Assembly: GCA_025963645.1 (NCBI GenBank)
Contig: JAOQAI010000017.1
Span: 186,001-250,000 of the forward strand
Length of the DNA stretch: 64,000 nucleotides
Direction of reading: 5' to 3'
Origin: Flaviaestuariibacter sp.
Lineage (GTDB): Bacteria; Bacteroidota; Bacteroidia; Chitinophagales; Chitinophagaceae
The notes under the pieces are model-generated. The model made no database searches and was not told the origin of the DNA. It saw only the letters and a program-made list of their open reading frames with translations. Within the stretch, counting starts at the first letter, position 1. Every line of letters begins with the position of its first letter. A program made the translations under genes and the position numbers. Shown here in pieces: positions 55,735 through 64,000 of this stretch.

Positions 55735-57200
55735 CTATTTTATCCGGCTGTTCTCGTTCTCCAATGCTGATGCCCGGCTCCTTGGACCTTTTGCAGCCGC
55801 ATCGGCAAACCGGTAGGTAAAATTCAGCCGTATCTGCCGCGACTCGTAATAGCCATAGTTTCTCAGGTAAAATCCATTGAACTGTTGCTCCGAGCGGGAG
55901 CGGAGTCCTTTATAAATATCGGTAACGGAGAGCCGCAAGGTGCCCTTGGTTTTAAGAAGGGTTTTTTGCAGACCGAGGTCAACGCCGCTGGTGCCGCGAC
56001 TGATCTCGTTGGCGCCGGCCAGCCGCCGGGAACTGTAATAAGCACCTATCTCGCCCGTCATTTGATACGGCAGCTTAATACGCTGCTGCAAATTAACACG
56101 GCCCGCCAATTGTCGCAGCTCGAGGGGACGGGCGGCATCGAAGGCAATGTCGTTATGTACCCGGAAGAGTACCCCGCTAAGGGTGGCGTCCCAGCCCTTC
56201 CGGAAAACCAGGTTATGTGTCAGCGTGAGGGAGAGGTGTTTTTGCACACCCAGGTTGCGTGGTATCATCACGATCTTGCTTCCCTGTAGTGTATCGGTGA
56301 TGCGGGTGGCAAAGGCATCCGTATTAGCATAAGCCACGGACAGCACCGTGCCACTTTTATAAACCCACTGCAACGCTACACGGTGCGTAAGCTGGGGCTG
56401 CAGGAAGGGGTTCCCCTGCCAGAAAGAAAGTTCGTCGAGCAGGTAGATAAACGGATTGAGATCCTGGTAAGCAGGGCGGTCAATTCGGCGGGCATAGACT
56501 AGCGAAAGGGCATGGTTAGCTGCCGGCTTCACCGCCACGCTAAAGGAGGGAAAAACATCAGTATAGGAGCGCTTAATCCCCTGGGTGGTATCCTTACCTG
56601 AAGCTTTAAAAAACAGTTGCCCGTCGGAAACCGTTCGCTCCACACGGACGCCTCCCTGGAAGGACCAGCCGCCCTTGGTCTTTTTATAGTTGACGTAGCC
56701 GGCTTGCACCCCTTCTTTGTAGTGGAAGGTGTTGGTTCGCTGATCATCCAGGCTGTCAGCAATAGGTAGCAAGTGAAAGAAGCTGGCGCCATTGCGGGTG
56801 CTGACGTCGGACAGCTTCATGCCGGTTTCAAGGGTGCCTTTGGCAACGGTGCGGGTGTAATCAAACTTAACTGCCTTCAGGTCTATGTCAATATCGGTAA
56901 AGGAGCGGTAGCGGTTCTGGCCCAATGGCGCTGACCCCGCATCGCGGTAGGCATTGGATTGCAGGTTCGCATTGCCATTGTCAAAAGAGCCCCAATCCAC
57001 ATCAATGTTCACCGCGGCCCTTCTCGTTTTCGTACTTATAATTTGTATTCAGGTTATAGCGTTCGGTCCGCTGGAAGTAGTAGTCGTTAACGGCATAGAG
57101 GGTTTGCTCAAGGTCGGGTGCGTTTGGTTTGCTGATGCCGGTAGTGGTGCGGGTAATGCCTCCGCCAAAGACAAAGTTGCCGGTGAGCAGCACAAATTGC
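55735..57200 (-). pseudogene. C-terminal part of a TonB-dependent/outer-membrane beta-barrel protein, frameshifted and lacking its N-terminus
   Basis: YARRIDRPAYQDLNPFIYLLDELSFWQGNPFLQPQLTHRVALQW; continues in ORF 57002-57361 (LEQTLYAVNDYYFQRTERYNLNTNYKYENE); no plug domain. Confidence 0.75.
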
Positions 57201-57499
57201 GCAAGCGCCGGGACAAGCTGGAAATATATTCGTTCCGTTACTATTATGCACTGGCAGAAAACGTAGCGGTAAATGGCTCTATGGGAAGGGAACACTTCGA
57301 GGTAGAGCCGGAAGGGGATGCCATAACCATAAATGTTTTCCGGTTCAATAGCAATGGCCATAGGGAAGTCTCACCCTATTACAAGCGGATCTTCACACGT
57401 CGTGAGACCAAGCGCATCACCTTACAGGGTTTTGGTGGCGGTGATACGTTTGACATTGGGAAAGACCTGCGGGGAATTTCTATAAGAACCATTAAATAG
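57195..57499 (+). pseudogene. Internal fragment resembling the C-terminal region of a large metallophosphoesterase/outer-membrane protein
   Basis: LRKRRDKLEIYSFRYYYALAENVAVNGSMGREHFEVEPEGDAITINVFRF...YYKRIFTRRETKRITLQGFGGGDTFDIGKDLRGISIRTIK*; no plausible N-terminus or full C-terminus. Confidence 0.5.
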
Positions 57500-57538
57500 C
57501 CATGGTGGTTTATAGGGGTTCAACAATCACTTACCGCA

Positions 57539-58699
57539 TTATTCAAACACCAGCGTGAGCTTGAGGGATGGGCTGAAGTGGCGAAAGAAGTCATTGAAAT
57601 AGAACTCGGGCTCCAGCATAATGTTTTTGGCTTGCAGACCCGGCAAGGTAAACTTGAATGTATGCCGTTCAAACCAATCGCCATTACGGTTAACCAGGTA
57701 ACCAAGCGAAACGTTGGTAGCAAAGTTTAGTTCTTTAGTATTAGTGCTGGAGAACATATTGTACTTGTACTTGAAGGTGATGAAATCATTGCGGTCCATT
57801 GTGACCTTGCCACCCGCCGCCGCATTATTACGAAAGAAGAAATAGGGCTCCCAGAGCAGTATGAAATGCTGCTTTTGGTTAGTATATACGTCCCGTACAA
57901 CCTCGAATCCAACACCAACAGACGGTGTCCAGGCACCCCTGGCATATTGAATCCCTACTTGTGTATATGGCGTAAAGCGGGTGCGCCGGGTATAGCCTTT
58001 AAGTTCGCCAATAGGCGCACCCAACTTTTTTTGCGTAACCACATTATAGGTGGCGGCAAACCGGTTGTAATAACTGTTCCGCGAGGAATTATAGAGATTT
58101 CGGCCCAGGTCGGCTTTCAGCGTGGTAAGCGCCCATTCCAGGTCGGATCCCTGGATGCTTGACAGGTCGGTGATATTATTGAGATAGAGGGTAACGAAAT
58201 AGAGTTGATCCACATAAATCTTTTTCTTGTTGCTCGTCATCTCCCGCTTGGTGAGCAGGGAGATACGCAAGGTATCCTGCTCCATTTTTAGTTGGGCGGT
58301 ATCGGTTCCTTTAATCCGAAAGAGATTGCCGGTCTGCGGGTATTCCAGGAACCGCAGGCGGGTGTCCACCGCATTCTGGTAATAGTCAATGCGGCGGCTG
58401 ACCAGCGGCTTGTTGAAGCTGTCCGAAAAGGGCTGCAGCGTACGCCAGACCTGCTTCAGCAGCGAATCAAGATTGGTGAGGCTTTGCAGTTGTTCGATAT
58501 AGCTTAGCTCGATGCTCAGCCGGTTACCGTTGTGCAGGTAAAAGTTGAAATTATTTCTCAGCGTACCGGGCTTGGGACGATTGAACATGTTTTCGGTGCG
58601 GCTGCTTTGCGGGTACGCCTGGTCATAGATGACGATTTGGGACAAAAGGGAGCCTGTACCGGCAACTGCCAGCACCAGCAAGAGTGCAATTCGTTTCAT
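57539..58699 (-). CDS. Hypothetical secreted protein, possibly outer membrane
   Basis: Signal peptide MKRIALLLVLAVAGTGSLLSQ; beta-rich C-terminus ending LKLTLVFE. Confidence 0.75.
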   Translation of the reverse strand: MKRIALLLVLAVAGTGSLLSQIVIYDQAYPQSSRTENMFNRPKPGTLRNNFNFYLHNGNRLSIELSYIEQLQSLTNLDSLLKQVWRTLQPFSDSFNKPLVSRRIDYYQNAVDTRLRFLEYPQTGNLFRIKGTDTAQLKMEQDTLRISLLTKREMTSNKKKIYVDQLYFVTLYLNNITDLSSIQGSDLEWALTTLKADLGRNLYNSSRNSYYNRFAATYNVVTQKKLGAPIGELKGYTRRTRFTPYTQVGIQYARGAWTPSVGVGFEVVRDVYTNQKQHFILLWEPYFFFRNNAAAGGKVTMDRNDFITFKYKYNMFSSTNTKELNFATNVSLGYLVNRNGDWFERHTFKFTLPGLQAKNIMLEPEFYFNDFFRHFSPSLKLTLVFE

Positions 58700-58706
58700 G
58701 ATAGAT

Positions 58707-59405
58707 TTATTGAGAAGTATTTAATAGCCCTATGAGGGTTTTGGGATGCTTTTTTAACGGTTGTTCTTCGACGGTTGCAGGTTCATCCGCTGCCGCATTA
58801 TACACAGGGCGCCGTAGAAAGCTATACGCAGGCTTTGTCGCTTCATTCAAGGTTTCTGCTGGCCATACGATCCTGCGCAGCTCGTTGGTATGAGCGATGC
58901 GAAAGCGTGGTTTGGGAATGCTTGTAATTACGGTTTCGGTAGACAGTGAAGGTATCGCAGAACCGGTAGCAGGAAATGAATCCGTGGCTATAGCCAAAGT
59001 AGTTTCTTTTGCCAAATCCGCTGCTGGTAACGCTTTGGCGGCTACCCTAAACAAAACGCTTTTTACCGGACGGCCTGTTTTCTTTTCTGTCAGGCCAATG
59101 TTTTTGCCAATTGTTGTAGCCACTATTACTGGTGTCTGTACGCCCTTCTTTGGTTTCGATTCCGCCATCACTGCTTTGGACTTGTCACCTTTTTGTATGA
59201 AGAACCAGGTAGCGGTAAGGGAGAGCAATAAAACCGCGGCTGCCCACCAGCGGCTGACGGTGCGGCGCTTTTGTGCCGGTTGCAGGTGTGCTTCCAGCTT
59301 TTCCCATACAGCCGGCTGGTTAAACCGGAATCCATCGGGCAGGGAAGCCAAACCTTCCAGCTTTTGTGCGGCGTTATTATTTTGAACCCATTCTTCGGAA
59401 TGCAT
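58707..59405 (-). CDS. Putative anti-sigma factor (single TM segment)
   Basis: WWAAAVLLLSLTATWFF TM; 3' of and overlapping an ECF sigma gene. Confidence 0.6.
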   Translation of the reverse strand: MHSEEWVQNNNAAQKLEGLASLPDGFRFNQPAVWEKLEAHLQPAQKRRTVSRWWAAAVLLLSLTATWFFIQKGDKSKAVMAESKPKKGVQTPVIVATTIGKNIGLTEKKTGRPVKSVLFRVAAKALPAADLAKETTLAIATDSFPATGSAIPSLSTETVITSIPKPRFRIAHTNELRRIVWPAETLNEATKPAYSFLRRPVYNAAADEPATVEEQPLKKHPKTLIGLLNTSQ

Positions 59406-59934
59406 AGTCGCTGTTTGAACTGATTAATAATTGTTGCAGCATCGCTTTCGCCTTGCTTAACTGCGATCGGGATGTGCCTTCGCTGATGCCCAACTGTTCG
59501 CTGATCTCTTTGTGCGAATACTTTTCGATGGCATATAAGTTAAACACGGTGCGGTAGCCTGTTGGCAACTGCGTGATCAGCTTAAAGATCTCTTCGGCAC
59601 TAAGATGAGCCAACACTTCTTCATCTATGGCAATCTCCGTAGCCTCGTCCAGCGCAACCTGTAAAAAACTATGGTGCCGCAGGTGCATCAGGCATTGGCT
59701 GACCATGATCTTCCTTATCCAGCCTACCGTGGCGGCTTCGTTTACATACTGGAACTGCGGAAGGGTGTCAAAGCATTTCAGGAATCCATTCATCATTACT
59801 TCCTCTGCCGCTTCGTCGGATCGTACGTAGCGCCTGCACAGGAGGAACATGGATACCGCATACCTATCATATAGATATTTCTGCGCGGTAACGCTTCCCC
59901 TTTTACATTCCTTGAGCAGTTGTTCCAGTTCCAT
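59377..59934 (-). CDS. ECF-type RNA polymerase sigma factor
   Basis: MELEQLLKECKRGSVTAQKYLYDRYAVSMF; LPTGYRTVFNLYAIEKYSHKEISEQLGISEGTSRSQLSKAK. Confidence 0.93.
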   Translation of the reverse strand: MELEQLLKECKRGSVTAQKYLYDRYAVSMFLLCRRYVRSDEAAEEVMMNGFLKCFDTLPQFQYVNEAATVGWIRKIMVSQCLMHLRHHSFLQVALDEATEIAIDEEVLAHLSAEEIFKLITQLPTGYRTVFNLYAIEKYSHKEISEQLGISEGTSRSQLSKAKAMLQQLLISSNSDYAFRRMGSK

Positions 59935-60021
59935 TTGCCGTGTGTACTAAGATAAATGCTATTTGTTGGTAAGGCGTTGCCTTGCGGGCAAGATTTATTT
60001 GCCACGGCTGCTGGATGACAT

Positions 60022-60050
60022 AAAAAAAGCTCCTGATTAAGGAGCTTTTT
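60022..60050. terminator. Terminator hairpin
   Basis: AAAAAGCTCC-tgattaa-GGAGCTTTTT. Confidence 0.8.
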
Positions 60051-60066
60051 AATGTATATATATCGC

Positions 60067-60990
60067 TTATACCAGTTCAATATCAAAGTTCACCAGCTCC
60101 TGGAACTGGCGGATACGACCATCGATATCTTCCTTTGTCAAAGTGCGCAGACGCTCCGTGCCGAATTTCTCCACGCAGAATGAAGCCATGGCAGAACCAA
60201 CGATGATAGCGGTCTTCATGTTCTCGAAAGAAATATCTTTAGTGCGAACGATATGCCCGATAAAGCCACCTGCAAACGTATCGCCGGCGCCGGTTGGGTC
60301 AAACACATCTTCCAATGGAAGTGCTGGTGCAAAGAATACATTGTCGCCGTGGAATAGCAAAGCGCCGTGCTCACCCTTTTTGATGATCAGGTATTTAGGT
60401 CCCATGGTCATGATCTTCTTGGCGGCTTTCACCAGCGAATATTCATGGCTCAATTCACGGGCTTCGCTGTCGTTCACCATCAGCACGTCCACTTCTTTCA
60501 GCACCTTCTTCAGGTCGTCGAGGGCGATCTCCATCCAGAAGTTCATGGTATCCATCACCACCAGTTTGGGGCGGTTTTTTAATTGCTGAATCACTTGCAA
60601 TTGCACGGCTGGTACGAGGTTGCCCAGCATCAGGAACTCGCAGTCCTGGTAACTGTCGGGCACCTTGGGTTCAAAGTTAGCTAACACGTTCAGCTGTGTT
60701 TCAATGGTGTCCCGGGTGTTCATGTCCATGTGGTATTTACCACTCCAGAAGAACGACTTTTCGTCCTGCTTGATCTGTACACCTTCGAGGTTTACGCCGC
60801 GGGCTTCCAGCGCCTGCAGTTCTTCTTTCGGGAAATCATAACCTACTACAGAGATCTGCTTGATCTCCCTGGCAAAATTGGAAGCGCTCCAGGCGATATA
60901 AGTAGCGGCGCCACCAATGATGCGATCGCTTTTTCCAAAAGGGGTTTCAATAGCATCAAAGGCCATAGAGCCGACAACGAGAAGAGACAT
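60067..60990 (-). CDS. PfkB family carbohydrate kinase
   Basis: MSLLVVGSMAFDAIETPFGKSDRIIGGAATYIAWSASNF; DPTGAGDTFAGGFIGH. Confidence 0.92.
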   Translation of the reverse strand: MSLLVVGSMAFDAIETPFGKSDRIIGGAATYIAWSASNFAREIKQISVVGYDFPKEELQALEARGVNLEGVQIKQDEKSFFWSGKYHMDMNTRDTIETQLNVLANFEPKVPDSYQDCEFLMLGNLVPAVQLQVIQQLKNRPKLVVMDTMNFWMEIALDDLKKVLKEVDVLMVNDSEARELSHEYSLVKAAKKIMTMGPKYLIIKKGEHGALLFHGDNVFFAPALPLEDVFDPTGAGDTFAGGFIGHIVRTKDISFENMKTAIIVGSAMASFCVEKFGTERLRTLTKEDIDGRIRQFQELVNFDIELV

Positions 60991-61127
60991 AACTGATTTT
61001 TGATTTAATATTTAAGATTGCAGGTTGATTAATGTGCAACTGCCAGACGGATTTGAAAGGCGTGCAAACCTACGGAATTAGAAGGGATTTAGAAAGGAAG
61101 CGCACCTTTTGTGAAAGGTTAAATGCG

Positions 61128-61160
61128 AAAAAGGCAGCACTTCCGTACTGCCTTTTTTTC
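61128..61160 (-). terminator. Terminator hairpin
   Basis: AAAAAGGCAG-cacttccgta-CTGCCTTTTT. Confidence 0.75.
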
Positions 61161-61175
61161 TGTAGCCCCAATTTA

Positions 61176-61922
61176 TTAAAACCGGAAACCTATCGTGATG
61201 CCGCCGCGGTAGCCGGGCAGGAAGCCTTTGTACTCGGTTGTAACGGTTTTGTTACTCATGTTGGCATCTACCTCTATCTTCTTACCGATCAGGGGAATGT
61301 CATTTGTAATATCCTTGATTTCCTGCTCGGCTTTTTGCTCGTCGAGCATGTCCCAGGGAATGCTGGATTTAATGTCTTTCAGTTCCATAGTATGCTTTGC
61401 GCTGCTGCCCTCCAGTCCAAGGATCAAAAAGTCCAATGTAACCCGCTTTGCAATAATGGCCTGCGCACCCAATTGAAAACCGCCACCAACGCCAGAGTAT
61501 TTGCTGGTCAATAAAAAGTCAGCGGTTTGCCCTTCCAGTTGTACATCTTTCAGCACGGTGCCCATCTCATTCTTTGTGTATTTTAAATAGGGTTCAAAGT
61601 AAAAGCCGCTCATTGTCTTTTTGCCCATATACAGGCGATAGCCTACCATAGCGGAGGTGGTCTTTGTCTTCAGCTCTGAATCTTTCTCATCAATGTCGAA
61701 GTTGAAGGTTTTTTCCACCGGGATACCAATGCCCACCGTCACGGAGCGCTTGTTCTTGAAGTTGTACTCGCCAAAAAGCGATAGCTTACCGGCCATGAGG
61801 CTGGTGGGGTTCCATTTGACAGCAGCAAAGGATTTGAGGCCCGGAGTTTTTTCTTTGTCTTCCTGGGCAGAAGCAAGAGATACACATCCGAAAAGGAGGA
61901 GTGCTAACAGAATTTTTTTCAT
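61176..61922 (-). CDS. Hypothetical outer-membrane beta-barrel-like protein
   Basis: Signal peptide; FAAVKWNPTSLMAGKLSLFGEYNFKNKRSVTVGIGIP; C-terminal GFRF. Confidence 0.75.
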   Translation of the reverse strand: MKKILLALLLFGCVSLASAQEDKEKTPGLKSFAAVKWNPTSLMAGKLSLFGEYNFKNKRSVTVGIGIPVEKTFNFDIDEKDSELKTKTTSAMVGYRLYMGKKTMSGFYFEPYLKYTKNEMGTVLKDVQLEGQTADFLLTSKYSGVGGGFQLGAQAIIAKRVTLDFLILGLEGSSAKHTMELKDIKSSIPWDMLDEQKAEQEIKDITNDIPLIGKKIEVDANMSNKTVTTEYKGFLPGYRGGITIGFRF

Positions 61923-62066
61923 AATAAAAGCAGTTTAGGTTGATTGTAAAACTATAATAATAAAGTTGACCCACAAATACCCGCCAGCGGATATTTTATC
62001 CAGGCTTCAACGCCTGTTTCCTCATCGCAATCAGGACCTTTTTTTATAACAATGCAAGGGTGTACA

Positions 62067-62675
62067 CTAACGGGTGTAACTAACTAACTCCAATGACTGC
62101 TTCTTAAACACATTCGATGCCGGCCCTGCTGCTTTTTGATCGTAAGTATTAAACTTCACGAGCACAGCTCCCGAAGTGGTAAACCAGAATTCATCTTCCA
62201 GGCTGTTAGTGTCATGTCCTTCTACCATGTAGGTGCCGGTAAAGGCGCCGGCAGGTACGGTTACCGATTCATTGATATTCTTAACCGTGCAGGTGCCATA
62301 TACATAAGGATAGGTTTCATTCACAGTAGCCGGGTACTTGAACCATAAGCTCGTAGCGGTCCCTGGATAAGGCAGGTACCACCAGCCATCAGTGTTTTTG
62401 CGCAGGGCGATGACCGGTTGCATAGTGGATTGATCGACCATGTTGAGCCAGGTGGCCCCGCCCAGGGTCACTTCCACTCCCTTAAGTGTCATATTAACGG
62501 AGCCAATGGTGGCGCCGGCTTCGTTGTACTGCGTCACTTTATATACCCAGGTGCTGTTGGCGCGGGGATCGGTGCCGTTGGTGGTGCCGCCGTTACTATC
62601 GTCATCGTCATTTCTATCACAGGCAGAGAAAAAAAGGCATAATACCGTCAGTGGCATTAAAAATGTTGCTTTCAT
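62067..62675 (-). CDS. Hypothetical lipoprotein
   Basis: MKATFLMPLTVLCLFFSACDRNDDDD lipobox. Confidence 0.75.
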   Translation of the reverse strand: MKATFLMPLTVLCLFFSACDRNDDDDSNGGTTNGTDPRANSTWVYKVTQYNEAGATIGSVNMTLKGVEVTLGGATWLNMVDQSTMQPVIALRKNTDGWWYLPYPGTATSLWFKYPATVNETYPYVYGTCTVKNINESVTVPAGAFTGTYMVEGHDTNSLEDEFWFTTSGAVLVKFNTYDQKAAGPASNVFKKQSLELVSYTR

Positions 62676-62717
62676 GATTTTTTATTTTGATTAGTGATTT
62701 GAAAGTGTAGCAAGGAT

Positions 62718-63689
62718 CTATTTTGATTTTGGGTAGCTCTCAACAGAGATATGACCTATATGATACATCAGCTTTTTCTTTTCCCATTCATAAGGCAGGT
62801 TAATGTCGAAGGAGGCAAACCGCGTTGAGATAGGAATATCCGGTTGCTGGTATTGATAGATCAACTCATCGTTCACCATGAACCGTACTGTATTGAATTC
62901 ATCCTTTGAGATAGCCAGTTCATTCCAACCGCCCTCTGTCCAGGATTTGATCCTGCCTGACTTCAATTTATTCTTAGTGCTCTTGCAATTATTGCAGCGG
63001 TCGGTGAGATCATATTCCCCACGGTCATTTATAGAGACCACGGTCTTATCATCACCATTGGTATAATTGTATTGGGTGCTGAATTCAATCGGGAGTTTTT
63101 CAGAACCGGAAACCCGCTTGATCCACAGCCTTACGCCCCTGCTGAATTCATATAAGTAAGCATCCGGATCTGAAGTAAAGACGGGAGCACAATAAAGCAG
63201 TTTTTCGAAAACAGGAACAGGAATGCCATCGGCCAGGTTGTTCTTCACCAGCTCAACAACGTTGCTACATTCACCATCCTTATTTTTATACTTTTCCCAG
63301 TCGATATTGCCTTTTCCCCCAAAGTTGTCGTAAAGCCGGATGGTGTCTTTTGGATAAACCGGCCGCAGGTAACTGAGTTCCGATTCGTTTTTATAATGTG
63401 ATCGATTGGTTCCCGCAGGACGGAACCGGCAATAGCCATCTATCCAGATCTCACCTTTTGCGTTAGGGCTTTTCTTCGGTTCTTTGAACTCGGTTGGCGA
63501 TTCATGCTTCGCCTGCGGGGGAGGCGTATTCCCTTGCGCTTTCATTCGGTCGATTTTATATTTCTCCGCATCGAAATACTGACCGCCACCACTTTTATTG
63601 ACCATGCCCGCCTGGGTTTGGGCGATGACAGCAACAAAAAGAGGTGAGAATGAAAAGAGAATAAGGGATAGAAGAATAGATTTTCTCAT
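62718..63689 (-). CDS. Hypothetical secreted protein
   Basis: Start chosen at MRKSILLSLILFSFSPLFVAVIAQ; the supplied ORF over-extends upstream. Confidence 0.75.
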   Translation of the reverse strand: MRKSILLSLILFSFSPLFVAVIAQTQAGMVNKSGGGQYFDAEKYKIDRMKAQGNTPPPQAKHESPTEFKEPKKSPNAKGEIWIDGYCRFRPAGTNRSHYKNESELSYLRPVYPKDTIRLYDNFGGKGNIDWEKYKNKDGECSNVVELVKNNLADGIPVPVFEKLLYCAPVFTSDPDAYLYEFSRGVRLWIKRVSGSEKLPIEFSTQYNYTNGDDKTVVSINDRGEYDLTDRCNNCKSTKNKLKSGRIKSWTEGGWNELAISKDEFNTVRFMVNDELIYQYQQPDIPISTRFASFDINLPYEWEKKKLMYHIGHISVESYPKSK

Positions 63690-63756
63690 GACAGATAATT
63701 TATAGCAATTATCTGCCATGCACGTAAGACTAAAAATGTGAAAAAAGTAGTAGTCG

Positions 63757-64000
63757 CTACCGAAATCCTGCCTTCCGCAAGGCTTCGCTGCGGTTGTGCG
63801 CATGCAGCTTTTCGTAGATGTTGCGGATATGCGTACGAACCGTTTCAATGGAAAGAAAAAGCGTTGCGGCGATCTCTTTGTAGCTAAAGCCTTTGGAAAG
63901 ATATTCCAGCACTTCTTTCTCCCGTCCGGAGAGGTTCTCTTGCGGGTCGAGATAGATATAATCGTCCTGGAAAGTGGCCACCACCTTACGGGCAATCTGG
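63757..64000 (-). CDS. LuxR-type HTH protein/response regulator, truncated by the window edge
   Basis: LSGREKEVLEYLSKGFSYKEIAATLFLSIETVRTHIRNIYEKLHAHNRSEALRKAGFR. Confidence 0.88.
   Translation of the reverse strand, partial: QIARKVVATFQDDYIYLDPQENLSGREKEVLEYLSKGFSYKEIAATLFLSIETVRTHIRNIYEKLHAHNRSEALRKAGFR

Noticed and set aside
56954-57190. First half of the 181-aa + strand ORF 56954-57499
   Set aside because: This part is antisense to the receptor barrel; only the part after about 57195 looks protein-like.
58707-59405. TonB-like reading of the single-TM protein after the sigma factor
   Set aside because: Lacks a recognisable TonB C-terminal domain; position next to an ECF sigma factor favours an anti-sigma role.
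1-64000. tRNA, rRNA, prophage or intact transposase genes
   Set aside because: None recognised by eye on either strand; a dedicated tRNAscan/Infernal run would be needed to exclude small RNAs.

Overview
This 64 kb window is a Bacteroidota chromosome segment, most likely Chitinophagaceae-like (inference from gene content such as gldD/gldE, TonB-type proteins, and an abundance of signal-peptide and lipoprotein genes). Most of it is ordinary housekeeping sequence: M16 peptidase, ricT-holB, glutathione peroxidase, ComF, RadA, a UvrD-like helicase/nuclease, ComEC, PurH, EamA, a LutB-like protein, gldD-gldE-ssb-mutY, an HU/IHF-like protein, Rng, a GH3/beta-lactamase fusion, a prolyl oligopeptidase, an ECF sigma/anti-sigma pair and a PfkB kinase. 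I saw no rRNA, tRNA, CRISPR array, prophage or intact transposase. The notable material is at the level of repeats and decayed genes: (1) an in-frame palindromic, MITE-like insertion inside purH, with a similar architecture in an intergenic element near 6.5 kb; (2) a GxxExxY (PD-(D/E)XK-like) gene framed by 37-nt inverted repeats, plus a solo repeat elsewhere; (3) a caspase-like/TPR gene cut by one in-frame TAG; (4) a scrap of a second prolyl oligopeptidase C-terminus next to a 21-bp tandem repeat encoding decayed Lys/Ala/Pro heptads; (5) several single-base frameshifts, some at homopolymers; (6) a head-to-head junction of two truncated genes near 57.2 kb; (7) a 7-bp G4T3 repeat inside a coding region; (8) a 30-codon AURKAIP1/COX24-like gene absent from the ORF track. 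No complete new multi-gene system is evident. All family assignments are by recognition of translated motifs, with no database search.
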